Part shown: in pieces, positions 6,890 to 17,474 of the stretch | How positions within the stretch are numbered: the first letter of the stretch is position 1 | How the letters are laid out: each line of letters starts with the position of its first letter | Source of the DNA: Aerococcus sp. | GTDB lineage: Bacteria; Bacillota; Bacilli; Lactobacillales; Aerococcaceae | Assembly (NCBI GenBank): GCA_030528285.1 | Contig: JAUMZE010000003.1 | Location: 1 to 64,000, forward strand | DNA length: 64,000 bases | Direction: 5' to 3' | Program-made: the position numbers and the translations under genes | Notes under the pieces: generated by a model | Told to the model about the DNA's origin: nothing | Seen by the model: the letters and a program-made list of their open reading frames with translations, nothing else | The model's database searches: none

Positions 6890-7942
6890 TTAAGCACGGT
6901 CTTCATTGACAGTACGGGTTGCGTAGTTAACACCCAACGTGCCACCAACGCTAGAAAGAATCGCACCGATAACCAAACCAACAAATGCCCAGATAGAACC
7001 TTTAGAAACAGCATTTGCTGCGTCTTCCGTGCCTTCTTTTGCTTCTTTGGTGACTTGGTCAATCTTTTGACTTAAGTCTTTTTGTGTTTGGTCAATGCTG
7101 TCAGCTGCCTTGGTGATTTCGTCACGGGCAGTCTTCGCAGCTTTTTCGTAACCATTCACGATGTTGTCAGTTGCTTTTTCAGCTTCTGATTGTGAAAGGT
7201 CGCTGTTCTTAGCAACCGCATTGGCTACTGCTTGACGGTCAACATTTTCAGAAATGCTGTCCACGCGTTTGGTTAACTTGTCGCGTAAGTCGCTGAATAT
7301 CTTGTCAGCGTTGTCAGGGTTCACCACAACATCTTTAGCAGCTTGGGTGATTTCATCCGTTGCGCCGTTCAATTGATCAGAGAGATATTCAGGTTGTAAT
7401 TCCTTCACATCGGTGTCTTTAAGAACATCTTTAACATCGCTGTTCAATTGGTTGAGGTCGCTGTTGTCAACGTTAATGTTGTCAGCTAATGCTTTAACGC
7501 CACTTGTTACAGCGTCACCCGCAGATTGAGCAACAGTCCCGACTGTTTGACCAGTTGCGTTCAATACGCTACCAGCCGCATTCGTTGCAGCACTCAATGC
7601 AGCCCCTGCTAACCAGGTCAATAATACAACAACAGCAATCAAACTCGTTGCCCAGGTCAAGAAGCCATGTAAATGACCCATCCGACGAGCGGTTGCCCCA
7701 GCAACAAATCCGGCACCTAAAAAGGCAATGATTAATTCAACAATCAACCAGATCAATTGGCCGGTACCAACACCTGCAAATGGATTAGGTTGGGTTGGAT
7801 TGAATTGACCGAAGCCCAAAGCAGATCCAATCAATGAGAGGGTCAATACTAAGGCGATGAAGGTCACAACCCCAGCGAAAATAGCCCCCCAAGAAAGATT
7901 GAAGCCCGCTTCTTTTTGACGTCCTTCAAATTTTTGGCTCAT
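6890..7942 (-). CDS. YrzE-like membrane protein with long coiled-coil/helical middle, 350 aa
   Basis: The start at 7942 (MSQKFEGRQKEAGFNLSWGA) is chosen because GAAGGAGG stands just before it; the frame is open 24 codons further upstream without a ribosome site. Three hydrophobic segments lie at about residues 18-40, 60-80 and 90-115, then a 190-residue Asp/Lys/Ala-rich helical region with repeated D-x-I and K-D-V/L motifs, then a final membrane segment (I-W-A-F-V-G-L-V-I-G-A-I-L-S-S-V-G-G). It resembles the YrzE/TIGR04086-like membrane proteins of low-GC Gram-positives. Function is unknown; an envelope or stress role is plausible. It is monocistronic with its own terminator. Confidence 0.65.
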   Translation of the reverse strand: MSQKFEGRQKEAGFNLSWGAIFAGVVTFIALVLTLSLIGSALGFGQFNPTQPNPFAGVGTGQLIWLIVELIIAFLGAGFVAGATARRMGHLHGFLTWATSLIAVVVLLTWLAGAALSAATNAAGSVLNATGQTVGTVAQSAGDAVTSGVKALADNINVDNSDLNQLNSDVKDVLKDTDVKELQPEYLSDQLNGATDEITQAAKDVVVNPDNADKIFSDLRDKLTKRVDSISENVDRQAVANAVAKNSDLSQSEAEKATDNIVNGYEKAAKTARDEITKAADSIDQTQKDLSQKIDQVTKEAKEGTEDAANAVSKGSIWAFVGLVIGAILSSVGGTLGVNYATRTVNEDRA

Positions 7943-8321
7943 TTCACTTCCTCCTTCAATTAATATCACGATTACAAGCCAATCGTCATATCGATGGTAA
8001 CAAGCGTTTACCAATAACGCAACTCATAAGTAAAAATCTCAACAATGACACCGATTACATAAATAGGGAGGCCTTTTTTGTTCATTTTTTGTTCTTTTAA
8101 TGTCAGGATTGATTCGCCATTAATCACATCTTAATCGTTCTTTAATACTTTCTTAGGAGCGGTTGCGTTTACAGAGCTCTACAGATCAGAAATATCCGTA
8201 GAAGCCTATATAACTTTTTATAACAAAAGTACATAACGCATGATCTAGAAACATGATGATCCATGCTCACGCTGTGTAAAAGGATACCCTGACTATTATT
8301 TATTAAATATAATTCTTGCCA
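7943..8321. other. Intergenic region without a gene
   Basis: These 379 bases hold the upstream region of the membrane-protein gene and the tail beyond the eno terminator. I see no coding frame, no good promoter and no conserved RNA element. There is AT-rich sequence around 8290-8320. Confidence 0.5.
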
Positions 8322-8353
8322 TTAAAAAAGGCCCCTCACCACCATGAGGAGCC
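8322..8353 (-). terminator. Terminator of the glycolytic operon (after eno)
   Basis: Minus-strand GGCTCCTCA-TGGTGG-TGAGGGGCC followed by TTTTTT lies 33 bases past the eno stop and closes the gap-pgk-tpiA-eno transcript. Confidence 0.85.
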
Positions 8354-8385
8354 TCGAGATTCTTTATAGTTTAACTCACTAATAA

Positions 8386-9720
<1,335 letters not shown>

Positions 9721-9743
9721 TCAAATTCAATAACGAAAATGAT

Positions 9744-10499
9744 CTATTCTGCAGCGTCCACTAATGCCATGAAGCTGTCTACTTCAAGACTAGCGCCACC
9801 AACAAGGGCCCCATCGATGTTTTCTTGAGCAAGAATGTCATCAACATTGGCAGGTTTTACAGAACCACCGTAGAGCACACGGGTTGCTTCACTGGCTTCT
9901 TTACCAGCCACTTCAAATACCACGTCACGGATAGCTGCACAGATTTCTTCAGCATCTTGTGGAGAAGCCGTTTTACCGGTTCCGATCGCCCAAATTGGTT
10001 CATAAGCAATGACTGCTTTAGCAATTTGTTCGTTGCTTAATTCTTTTAATGCAGCACGGATTTGGCCTGCAATCCAATCTTTAGCAATGCCCTCTTCACG
10101 TTGTTCGAGAGTTTCACCGCAGCAGATGATTGGGGTCACACCTGCATCGAAAATCGCCTTCGCTTTTTTAGCGATGTCTTCGTCCGTTTCACCAAAACCT
10201 TGGCGACGTTCGGAGTGGCCGATGATGATGTAGTCCGTTCCTAATTGAGCTAAAGCAACTGGGCTCAATTCACCTGTGAAGGCACCACTCTCTTCATAGA
10301 AAGCATTTTGAGCACCGACTTCGATGTCCGTTCCCTTAACTTCTTCAATCATTTTTTGCAAGTAAATCGCTGGAGGGCAAACGAGCACTTCTGCAGCTTT
10401 TTCTTGCGTCATTTTTTCTTTTAATGCACTAACGAAAGCCGCTGCTTCATCAGGCATCTTGTTCATTTTCCAGTTTCCGGCAATTAAAACCCGACGCAT
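9744..10499 (-). CDS. tpiA: Triosephosphate isomerase, 251 aa
   Basis: Interconverts dihydroxyacetone phosphate and glyceraldehyde-3-phosphate. Clear features: N-terminal G-N-W-K-M-N-K (active-site Asn and Lys), catalytic His in I-I-G-H-S-E-R-R, catalytic Glu in I-A-Y-E-P-I-W-A-I-G-T-G-K, and the C-terminal phosphate loop L-Y-G-G-S-V. Length is normal for the (beta/alpha)8 barrel family. It lies 13 bases after pgk and 50 before eno, so it is co-transcribed with both. AAAGGAGGAAGATCC precedes the ATG. Confidence 0.98.
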   Translation of the reverse strand: MRRVLIAGNWKMNKMPDEAAAFVSALKEKMTQEKAAEVLVCPPAIYLQKMIEEVKGTDIEVGAQNAFYEESGAFTGELSPVALAQLGTDYIIIGHSERRQGFGETDEDIAKKAKAIFDAGVTPIICCGETLEQREEGIAKDWIAGQIRAALKELSNEQIAKAVIAYEPIWAIGTGKTASPQDAEEICAAIRDVVFEVAGKEASEATRVLYGGSVKPANVDDILAQENIDGALVGGASLEVDSFMALVDAAE

Positions 10500-10512
10500 G
10501 GATCTTCCTCCT

Positions 10513-11703
10513 TTATTTGTCGCTTAATGCTTCAACACCTGGCAATGGTTTTCCTTCTAAGAATTGTAAGGAAGCACCGCCACCGGTTGAGATGTGGGAG
10601 AATTTCTCAGCAAACCCTGAGTTCTTCGCAGCAGAAGCGGAGTCACCACCACCGATGATTGAGATCGCATCGGTATCAGCAATCGCTTTGCATACAGCAT
10701 TCGTTGCTTTGGCGAAGTTAGGCATTTCGAAGACACCCATTGGCCCGTTCCAAACAACGGTCTTCGCGTCATCAAGAATCGCTTTGAAGTTCTTCACGGT
10801 TTCAGGTCCGCAGTCTAACCCTTCCCAATCAGCTGGGATTTGGTCCACTGGTACGACTTTACTGTTGGCATCGTTCGAGAATTCGTCAGCAACTACAACG
10901 TCTACAGGCAATACGAGTTTGTCCCCTGCACGTTCGATGAGTTCTTTAGCCAAGTCCACTTTGTCTTCTTCAAGCAAGGACTTCCCAACTTCATAGCCTT
11001 GTGCTTTGAGGAAAGTGTAAGCCATCCCACCACCGATCAAGACTTTATCAGCTTTCTTGAGGAGGGATTCAATCACATCGATCTTGTCTGAGACTTTCGC
11101 CCCACCAAGAATGGCAACAAATGGACGTTTAGGATCGTTAATCGCGTCCCCTAAGAACTTCAATTCTTTTTCCATTAAGTAGCCGGCAACAGCTTCACTG
11201 ATGTTCTTGGAAATACCCACGTTAGAAGCATGCGCACGGTGAGCCGTTCCGAATGCGTCGTTAACGAAGACATCCCCGAGAGATGCCCAGTATTTACCTA
11301 ATTCTGGGTCGTTACCGGATTCTTTCTTGCCGTCTAAGTCTTCGAAACGAGTATTTTCGAAGAGGAGGACTTCACCTTCGCCTAAGTTAGCGATGGCTTC
11401 TTCTAATTCTTTACCATGAGTTGCTGGCACGAAGGTTACCTTTTGACCGAGTAATTCTTCTAAGTGTTCAGCAACAGGTTTCATGGTCTTGTCGGCTTTA
11501 TCTTCTTCTTTTTTCACTTTACCTAAGTGAGAGAAGAGGATTAATTTGCCACCTTGTTCTAAGACATATTTAATTGTAGGCAGAGCTTGCACCATGCGGT
11601 TATCATCAGCAATCTTGCCATCTTTCATTGGGACGTTAAAGTCAACACGCATCAAGACTTTCTTGCCTTTGACAGCGATATCTTCGACTGTTTTTTTAGC
11701 CAT
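10513..11703 (-). CDS. pgk: Phosphoglycerate kinase, 396 aa
   Basis: Transfers the high-energy phosphate of 1,3-bisphosphoglycerate to ADP. Seen are the N-terminal signature [12 protein letters not shown], the substrate-binding S-H-L-G-K and [13 protein letters not shown], the hinge and nucleotide loops ([11 protein letters not shown]) and C-terminal [10 protein letters not shown]. Full length. It stands after gap with a 145-base gap that carries a strong hairpin (11747-11780), so its level may be set by partial termination or processing relative to gap. Confidence 0.98.
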   Translation of the reverse strand: MAKKTVEDIAVKGKKVLMRVDFNVPMKDGKIADDNRMVQALPTIKYVLEQGGKLILFSHLGKVKKEEDKADKTMKPVAEHLEELLGQKVTFVPATHGKELEEAIANLGEGEVLLFENTRFEDLDGKKESGNDPELGKYWASLGDVFVNDAFGTAHRAHASNVGISKNISEAVAGYLMEKELKFLGDAINDPKRPFVAILGGAKVSDKIDVIESLLKKADKVLIGGGMAYTFLKAQGYEVGKSLLEEDKVDLAKELIERAGDKLVLPVDVVVADEFSNDANSKVVPVDQIPADWEGLDCGPETVKNFKAILDDAKTVVWNGPMGVFEMPNFAKATNAVCKAIADTDAISIIGGGDSASAAKNSGFAEKFSHISTGGGASLQFLEGKPLPGVEALSDK

Positions 11704-11746
11704 ATTAGCCAGTCTCCTTCCTGAATGAGCGATTAGTTTTTCATTC

Positions 11747-11780
11747 TTAAAAAGCGAGAAGCGCGAAGCTTCCCGCTTTT
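11747..11780 (-). terminator. Hairpin between gap and pgk (partial terminator or processing site)
   Basis: Minus-strand AAAAGCGGGAAGC-TTCGC-GCTTCTCGCTTTTT gives a 13-base stem ending in T residues. Its place inside the glycolytic operon suggests uneven expression: more gap than pgk-tpiA-eno. Confidence 0.7.
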
Positions 11781-11848
11781 ATCGAATGAACCATTCATAA
11801 GCAGTGAACCCTACTTAAGGTCCACGTCTATTTATGAATCTCTACTAA

Positions 11849-12847
11849 TTAGTTTTGGCCACCGAATTTTTCTAACAAGCGAACCATGTTAGAGGTGAAA
11901 CCAGCTTCGTTGTCATACCAAGAAGCAACTTGTACTAATTGAGTACCGTCTTCAGCTTCCAAGATCTTGGTTTGAGAAGCATCGAAGACAGAACCTGCTG
12001 GGTATCCGATAACGTCAGAAGAAACGATTTCATCTTCAGTGTATTTGAAGGAATCGGTCGTGTATTTCTTCATAGCACTATTGATTTCTTCTGCAGTGGT
12101 GTTCTTCTTCAAGATAGCGAAGAACAATACGATAGAACCAGTGATGGTTGGAACACGGTAAGCACCACCGTCAACAAGTCCGTTAACTTCAGGAACAACT
12201 TTACCGGTAGCTTTAGCAGCACCTGTTGAAGCTGGGATAATGTTGTCAGCAGCTGCACGGCTCTTACGTCCACCAGGCATATCTTGTAATGCTTGGGTAG
12301 CGGTGAAGGCGTGGATCGTTGCCATGTTACCAACTTTAACGCCAAATTCTTTGTCCAATACGTTTACAACTGGAGCTAAGCAGTTGGTCGTGCAGGAAGC
12401 AGCAGAGATAATCTTGTCGCTTGCTTCGAGGGTGTCGTCGTTAACACCATAAACGATCATCTTCGTTACATCATCTTTAGCAGGAGCAGAAATTAAAACT
12501 TTCTTTGCACCAGCGTTTAAGTGAGCTTGGGATTTTTCTGCAGATGTGTAATGACCGGTACTTTCGAGAACGATGTCGATGTCCAAGTCACCCCATGGAC
12601 AGTTAGAAGCGTCCATTTCGCTGAAAACTTTAACTTCTTTGCCATCGATAACTAAAGCGTCATCTTTAGCTTCTACTTCATGATCATAACGACCTTGACG
12701 GGTGTCGTATTTCAATAAGTAAGCGAGGTCAGCTGGATCGGTTAAGTCGTTAACTGCAACAACCTCGATGTCATTTGAGATTTCAGAGATACGACGGTAT
12801 GCCAAACGACCAATACGACCAAAACCATTAATTGCTACTCTAACCAT
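11849..12847 (-). CDS. gap: Glyceraldehyde-3-phosphate dehydrogenase, NAD-dependent, 332 aa
   Basis: Glycolytic GAPDH. The N-terminal Rossmann motif I-N-G-F-G-R-I-G-R is intact, the catalytic Cys is in S-A-A-S-C-T-T-N-C-L-A-P-V and the activating His in I-H-A-F-T-A-T-Q. An acidic residue (N-D-L-T-D) ends the second beta strand, as expected for NAD rather than NADP use. It lies 44 bases after cggR with AAGGAGGAAATTC before the start. As in Bacillus it should be induced by sugar through release of CggR. It is followed by a hairpin before pgk. Confidence 0.97.
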   Translation of the reverse strand: MVRVAINGFGRIGRLAYRRISEISNDIEVVAVNDLTDPADLAYLLKYDTRQGRYDHEVEAKDDALVIDGKEVKVFSEMDASNCPWGDLDIDIVLESTGHYTSAEKSQAHLNAGAKKVLISAPAKDDVTKMIVYGVNDDTLEASDKIISAASCTTNCLAPVVNVLDKEFGVKVGNMATIHAFTATQALQDMPGGRKSRAAADNIIPASTGAAKATGKVVPEVNGLVDGGAYRVPTITGSIVLFFAILKKNTTAEEINSAMKKYTTDSFKYTEDEIVSSDVIGYPAGSVFDASQTKILEAEDGTQLVQVASWYDNEAGFTSNMVRLLEKFGGQN

Positions 12848-12891
12848 GAATGAATTTCCTCCTTATGAAAAATTATATGTAATATCAACAA

Positions 12892-13938
12892 TTATTTTAT
12901 CTGGGTTTCCCCATTTAAAACCTTTAAACTACACCCCTCGTCAGTGATGATCACTGTTTGTTTCGGGGCCATTTTGCTAAAAGCTTGGACGGCTTCTGCC
13001 TTTTCCGAGCCACCTGCGATTAGGATTGGCAACTGGATATCTTTCAGCTGCTCTAATTTTAACCCAATCCGTGGAATACGATAAACGATTTGCCCTTCCC
13101 GATCGAAAAAACAACCGAAAATTTCGCCGACTGCCTTCTTTTCACGGAGTAATACTTTGACCTCCTCGTCCAATCGTCGTCTCAACGCCATTTTCTTCGC
13201 GTCGCCCACACTGAAGAGGACAACGTTAGCTTTGGCTAAGACGCGCAACGTTCGCTGAATAATGGGTTCTCCCACCAGCGATTCAAAAGTTGCGACCGTC
13301 ATCGTTTCCGGACTGTAGAGCATGTATGCCCGCCCGCCTAATTGAACGGCCAATTGCTCTGCGATCGTGTTGGCTTGAACCTCCGCAGCCTCTTCCATAC
13401 CACCGCGCGCAGAGACAACAGTGAATGAATGGTGATCCTGAAGTTCATGGCCTTGGATATGCGGGACGATATTCTTCATCGTCGTTCCTCCAGTAATAGC
13501 GATAATCTGCACATCACTGGAAAGATGGTTCTCTAGGTAATTCGTCAGTAGAACGCCCATTTCGACCAATGTCTCCGAATCGGCATTACTATCCCCACTC
13601 GCAATATAAACGTCCTTCGCCATCAGTAACTGTTGGAGTTGACGTTCACGCTGACGATTGCTCTTGGAATCCCGGCTTAATTTCAATGCCACCGCGAGTG
13701 CTACTTGTCCCTGTTCACTAATGGACATGCCACTCGTGTTTACAGTAATTAAACCTTGCCCTTTTAAGATATCGATTTCGTGTCTCAAGGGCCGCTCTGT
13801 CATTCCGAGTGCTTCTGCCAGCATCTTGCGTCCAATCGGCCCATGCCGCAAAACTTCACGCAAAATCTGTATTCGCCGCCAGTAGAAATTATCCAGCTCT
13901 GGGACAACTTCCATAATTTTATTGTAATCTACATTCAT
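12892..13938 (-). CDS. cggR: CggR, central glycolytic genes regulator (SorC family), 348 aa
   Basis: N-terminal winged helix (about residues 14-75: R-R-I-Q-I-L-R-E-V-L-R-H-G-P-I-G-R-K-M-L-A ... T-E-R-P-L-R-H-E-I-D-I-L) joined to a SorC-type sugar-phosphate-binding domain (I-A-I-T-G-G-T-T-M, G-S-E-K-A-E-A-V). In Bacillus CggR binds an operator ahead of its own gene and is released by fructose-1,6-bisphosphate. I set the start at MNVDYNKIMEVV because it matches the usual N-terminus and has GAAAGTGATGCT before it; an upstream ATG at 14037 would start right at the predicted transcription start. First gene of the glycolytic operon. Confidence 0.93.
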   Translation of the reverse strand: MNVDYNKIMEVVPELDNFYWRRIQILREVLRHGPIGRKMLAEALGMTERPLRHEIDILKGQGLITVNTSGMSISEQGQVALAVALKLSRDSKSNRQRERQLQQLLMAKDVYIASGDSNADSETLVEMGVLLTNYLENHLSSDVQIIAITGGTTMKNIVPHIQGHELQDHHSFTVVSARGGMEEAAEVQANTIAEQLAVQLGGRAYMLYSPETMTVATFESLVGEPIIQRTLRVLAKANVVLFSVGDAKKMALRRRLDEEVKVLLREKKAVGEIFGCFFDREGQIVYRIPRIGLKLEQLKDIQLPILIAGGSEKAEAVQAFSKMAPKQTVIITDEGCSLKVLNGETQIK

Positions 13939-13964
13939 AGCATCACTTTCTATCATTATGGATC

Positions 13965-13994
13965 TTTTATGTCCACAGTGTTGTTTTATGACCA
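13965..13994. promoter_or_regulatory. Probable CggR operator (direct repeats)
   Basis: Two copies TTTTATGTCCA (13965-13975) and TTTTATGACCA (13984-13994) lie 19 bases apart between the cggR promoter and start codon, where CggR acts as a roadblock in Bacillus. A third copy in the opposite orientation is at 14100-14110, upstream of the promoter. Confidence 0.55.
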
Positions 13995-14043
13995 GTGGAG
14001 TGAAAAAATATATTGAGATCGCATCTCTCATTTCCACGCCTCA

Positions 14044-14072
14044 AGTATAACAATTCACTACGGGCGTTTCAA
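14044..14072 (-). promoter_or_regulatory. Promoter of the cggR-gap operon
   Basis: Minus-strand TTGAAA (14067-14072), exactly 17 bases, then TATACT (14044-14049). Transcription should start near 14037, about 100 bases before the cggR start codon and just upstream of the direct repeats. Confidence 0.8.
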
Positions 14073-14376
14073 GGCAGAGCCCTCAATTTTTCGGCTAGAT
14101 GGACATAAAATGCAGTATGGCCCTTTTTAGGCCACTTACATATTAAATGACAAATCCCATCCTCCTTAGTGCTGCCCCCGTGTTTCAACACACATTCGAT
14201 CTACTCAACTCTCCCAAAAGCCATACCTCTATACTTTCTTTCTTTTTCCCAAAGCTTATCCGATTTCACGGCCATGGATACACTGACATGGTACAATGAA
14301 CATACAACAAGCAATGATTGATTTTATCAGTCGCTGCCCACTCATTAATCTAAAGCAAATAATGAAGGTGATAAAA

Positions 14377-15282
14377 ATGAAAGAAGCATGGATTATCGCA
14401 AATCCCGGTTCTGGTAATAATCAGGGAGACGCCATTGCGAGTGAACTGAAGGCCAATCTCCAAGACGCATTCGATGAGATTACGGTGCGTTACACAGAAA
14501 GAGCCCATGACGCCGAGAAATTCGCCCAAGAAGCCGCCAAGAAGCAGATTGATTCTCTGTTTGTGGTGGGAGGTGACGGGACCATCCATGAAGCCATTAA
14601 CGGCCTCGGGGAAGAAGCCTATCGCCCGACTGTTGGATTCCTACCAGGGGGCACTAACAACACATTCGCCAAATTATTCAATATGCCCATGGATATCGAC
14701 GAAGCCATTGCGTCGATCAATCTCGACCACACTGCTCGTCTAGAAATCGGCAAATGTAATGAGCATTATTTCTTCTACTATGCGAGTTTCGGCAAGCTGA
14801 TTGAAGCGACGACGGATACCTCCTCTGAAGAAAAATCCAAATGGGGCCCGCTCGCTTACATTCACAGCATCATCCAAGCACTCCCACATGACGAGACCCA
14901 ATCCATTGTCGTGCGTACCGATAATGGTGACTACGAAGGGGACGCCAGTCTCGTCTATGCGATGCTCACAAATAAAGTCGGCAATCTCTCTGTTGGGAAA
15001 GATGAGGGATCGCTGAACGATGGGCAAATGCATCTTGTCATCGTTAAAAATGAAATGCCATCCACGAAGCTCAGCGCCCTCTTCGACCTCGCGATTGGAA
15101 ACTTGGAAAATAATGAGGATGTAGAGATTATCACCTGTAAAGAAGCAGTGATTGAATCCGCTGACGGGAAAGAAACAGAAATTGATCTCGACGGCAATGT
15201 GGAAGAAAAATTACCGATCACCCTCACCTTATTACCTGATCATATTGATTACTACCTGCCAAAACAAGCAGAAGAACTGTAA
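14377..15282 (+). CDS. Diacylglycerol/lipid kinase, DagK/YegS family, 301 aa
   Basis: N-terminal kinase domain with the family motifs I-A-N-P-G-S-G at residues 7-13, G-G-D-G-T-I-H-E-A-I-N-G-L and L-P-G-G-T-N-N-T-F-A-K, followed by the beta-sandwich domain with a C-terminal E-I-D-L-D-G motif. It phosphorylates a lipid alcohol (diacylglycerol or similar) using ATP, probably recycling lipids from envelope polymer synthesis. The start at 14377 is preferred, with GAAGGTGAT five bases before it; an ATG at 14296 lacks such a site. The gene stands alone on the plus strand, convergent with clpP, sharing a bidirectional terminator. Confidence 0.88.
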   Translation: MKEAWIIANPGSGNNQGDAIASELKANLQDAFDEITVRYTERAHDAEKFAQEAAKKQIDSLFVVGGDGTIHEAINGLGEEAYRPTVGFLPGGTNNTFAKLFNMPMDIDEAIASINLDHTARLEIGKCNEHYFFYYASFGKLIEATTDTSSEEKSKWGPLAYIHSIIQALPHDETQSIVVRTDNGDYEGDASLVYAMLTNKVGNLSVGKDEGSLNDGQMHLVIVKNEMPSTKLSALFDLAIGNLENNEDVEIITCKEAVIESADGKETEIDLDGNVEEKLPITLTLLPDHIDYYLPKQAEEL

Positions 15283-15361
15283 AGCCTAACCAAAATGCGA
15301 CATCCTTCTCTATGATGAACAGTCTGCTGACAACTTATAAATAATCACAAACACAACAAAA

Positions 15362-15389
15362 ATGCGCCGGCGTTTATTTGCCAGCGCAT
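15362..15389. terminator. Bidirectional terminator between lipid kinase gene and clpP
   Basis: TGCGCCGGC-GTTTATTT-GCCAGCGCA has A residues on the left and TTTTT on the right, so it can end transcripts from both sides. Confidence 0.8.
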
Positions 15390-15424
15390 TTTTCATTATC
15401 TACTATATGGCCATTAAAACATCA

Positions 15425-16027
15425 TTATTTATCCTGCTTCAAGGCACTATTATTCACCATGATGTCGTCGATAATGCCATATTCTTTGGCTTCTTCGGCG
15501 GTCATCCAATTATCACGATCTGTGTCTTTCTCCACTTGTTCAACGCTCTTACCGGTGTGGTGGGCAATGATACGGTGCAGATTCTTCTTGGTCTTCAAGA
15601 TATGTTCTGCCGCAATTTCAATCTCAGTTGCTTGACCTTGTGCCCCGCCGAGTGGTTGGTGGATCAGGACTTCCGAGTTTGGTAAGGCGTAACGTTTTCC
15701 TGGCGCCCCTGCCATTAAGAAGATAGATCCCATAGAAGCAGCCATTCCGGTCACAATCGTTACCACATCTGCATTCACGAATTGCATAGTGTCATAAATC
15801 CCCAATCCGGCTGATACAGAGCCACCTGGAGAGTTGATGTAGAGATAGATATCCTTTTCAGGGTCTTGCGCATCCAAGAAGAGCAACTGGGCTATAATGG
15901 AATTGGCCAAGTCGTCATCCACCGGACCGCTCAACATGATAATACGATCTTTTAGTAAGCGTGAGTAAATATCATAAGCACGTTCGCCACGTGAAGATTG
16001 TTCAATGACTGTTGGAACTAGATTCAT
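15425..16027 (-). CDS. clpP: ATP-dependent Clp protease proteolytic subunit, 200 aa
   Basis: Serine peptidase that forms the double-heptamer chamber used by ClpX, ClpC and ClpE. Catalytic triad visible: Ser in G-M-A-A-S-M-G-S, His in L-I-H-Q-P-L-G-G and Asp in D-T-D-R-D-N-W-M-T. The N-terminal [24 protein letters not shown] is typical. Monocistronic, with a strong promoter overlapped by a CtsR-like box (16060-16089), so it should be heat-shock-inducible. clpX lies 4 kb away in the same direction but separately. Confidence 0.98.
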   Translation of the reverse strand: MNLVPTVIEQSSRGERAYDIYSRLLKDRIIMLSGPVDDDLANSIIAQLLFLDAQDPEKDIYLYINSPGGSVSAGLGIYDTMQFVNADVVTIVTGMAASMGSIFLMAGAPGKRYALPNSEVLIHQPLGGAQGQATEIEIAAEHILKTKKNLHRIIAHHTGKSVEQVEKDTDRDNWMTAEEAKEYGIIDDIMVNNSALKQDK

Positions 16028-16059
16028 CGTGTCATTCCTCCTTATTTAGCGTTATCCTC

Positions 16060-16089
16060 ATTATAGAGAGTTGGTCAGTAATGGTCAAC
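16060..16089 (-). promoter_or_regulatory. clpP promoter overlapped by CtsR operator
   Basis: Minus-strand TTGACC (16083-16088), 17 bases, TATAAT (16060-16065). On the plus strand the two heptads GGTCAGT and GGTCAAC (16073-16089) are separated by three bases, which is the CtsR heptad arrangement. They cover the -35 region and spacer. Confidence 0.75.
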
Positions 16090-16111
16090 TATTAACACTC
16101 CGTTATGGACG

Positions 16112-16140
16112 AAAAAAGCTAGGTCGTGTCACCTAGCTTT
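16112..16140 (-). terminator. Terminator of dnaG-rpoD
   Basis: Minus-strand AAAGCTAGG-TGACACGA-CCTAGCTTTTTT, 24 bases after the rpoD stop. Confidence 0.85.
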
Positions 16141-16163
16141 CATTCTCTCATTTATCCACTGTA

Positions 16164-17450
16164 TTAAGTGTCTTCTAGGAAGTCTTTCAGTTGTTTCAAA
16201 CGACTTGGATGACGTAATTTGCGGAGTGCCTTGGCTTCGATTTGGCGAATCCGTTCACGTGTGACGCCAAATTGTTTACCCACCTGTTCCAGTGTCTTAG
16301 TCTGACCGTCTTGGAGACCAAAGCGCAAACGCAACACATTTTCTTCGCGATCCGTCAGGGTTTCTAGCACTCCATCGAGCTGTTCTTTTAATAACTCTTG
16401 GTTGGTGTAATCATCTGGGCGCATCGCATCTTGGTCTTCAATGAAATCTCCCAAGTGTGAATCGTCCTCTTCCCCAATCGGCGTTTCCAAGGAGACCGGT
16501 TCTTGAGCGATCTTCATGATGTTGCGGACTTTTTCAGTTGGTAAGTCCATCTCGGCCCCGATCTCTTCAGGCGTCGGTTCGCGTCCCAAATCCTGCAGCA
16601 GGGTGCGCTGAACACGGACCAATTTGTTGATAGTTTCTACCATATGAACTGGAATCCGGATTGTCCGCGCCTGGTCCGCGATCGAACGAGTAATCGCCTG
16701 TCTGATCCACCAGGTTGCATAGGTCGAGAATTTGAATCCCTTGGTATAGTCAAATTTCTCAACAGCTTTCATCAAGCCCATGTTCCCTTCTTGAATCAAG
16801 TCCAAGAAGCTCATGCCGCGCCCCACATAGCGTTTAGCGATCGACACCACCAACCGCAAATTGGCTTCGGCGAGTTCCTGTTTAGCGATCGGATCCCCTG
16901 CTTCGATGCGTTTGGCCAAAGCGACTTCTTCATCAGCAGTCAATAAATCAACACGCCCGATTTCCTTGAGGTACATACGTACGGGATCGCTCGTATTGAT
17001 ATTTTTCTTCTTTTTACTGGTTGTTTCTTTCCTGTCTGCTTCAGCTTCTTTGTCTTTATTGGACTTTGCTGGCACATAATCTGGTTTTGGCGTAGTGATC
17101 GTATTAGCGGACGCTTTTTTCTTTGTTTGTGGTTTCTCCTTTGCCTCTTTTGTCAGGATTGAATCCACTTCTGCCTCATTGACGTCCTCTACATCTTCAT
17201 CCTCATTATGTTGTTCCTCGCGTTGCAGCTGACGATTGGTTGGCCCTCCATCTTCATCAACGACGGCTACCCCACTGTCCTCAAATTGATCAATCAACTG
17301 GTCAATCTGTTCGTCGGATAAAGCATACGGTTGCGCAATCTTATCACTCAACTCATCATAGAGAATGGACCCGAGCAATTTCTTGGATTTGATCAATTGC
17401 TGGGTTGCTTGTTTGAGCGTTGGCTGTTTATTGGTTGAACTCGTTGCCAA
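16164..17450 (-). CDS. rpoD: RNA polymerase primary sigma factor (SigA/RpoD), 428 aa
   Basis: Housekeeping sigma factor. An N-terminal region 1.1-like part (to about residue 75) is followed by a charged, Lys/Glu-rich linker. Regions 1.2-4.2 follow: [51 protein letters not shown] (promoter melting) and [14 protein letters not shown] (-35 recognition). It lies 24 bases after dnaG, the conserved dnaG-rpoD pair. Its -10/-35 consensus is seen at many promoters in this window. Confidence 0.97.
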   Translation of the reverse strand: MATSSTNKQPTLKQATQQLIKSKKLLGSILYDELSDKIAQPYALSDEQIDQLIDQFEDSGVAVVDEDGGPTNRQLQREEQHNEDEDVEDVNEAEVDSILTKEAKEKPQTKKKASANTITTPKPDYVPAKSNKDKEAEADRKETTSKKKKNINTSDPVRMYLKEIGRVDLLTADEEVALAKRIEAGDPIAKQELAEANLRLVVSIAKRYVGRGMSFLDLIQEGNMGLMKAVEKFDYTKGFKFSTYATWWIRQAITRSIADQARTIRIPVHMVETINKLVRVQRTLLQDLGREPTPEEIGAEMDLPTEKVRNIMKIAQEPVSLETPIGEEDDSHLGDFIEDQDAMRPDDYTNQELLKEQLDGVLETLTDREENVLRLRFGLQDGQTKTLEQVGKQFGVTRERIRQIEAKALRKLRHPSRLKQLKDFLEDT

Positions 17451-17474
17451 AGTTTTGACCTCCCCGTTCAGTAT

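Noticed and set aside
10517..10996. 159-codon plus-strand open frame
   Set aside because: Antisense to pgk with shadow-type composition; pgk itself is certain.
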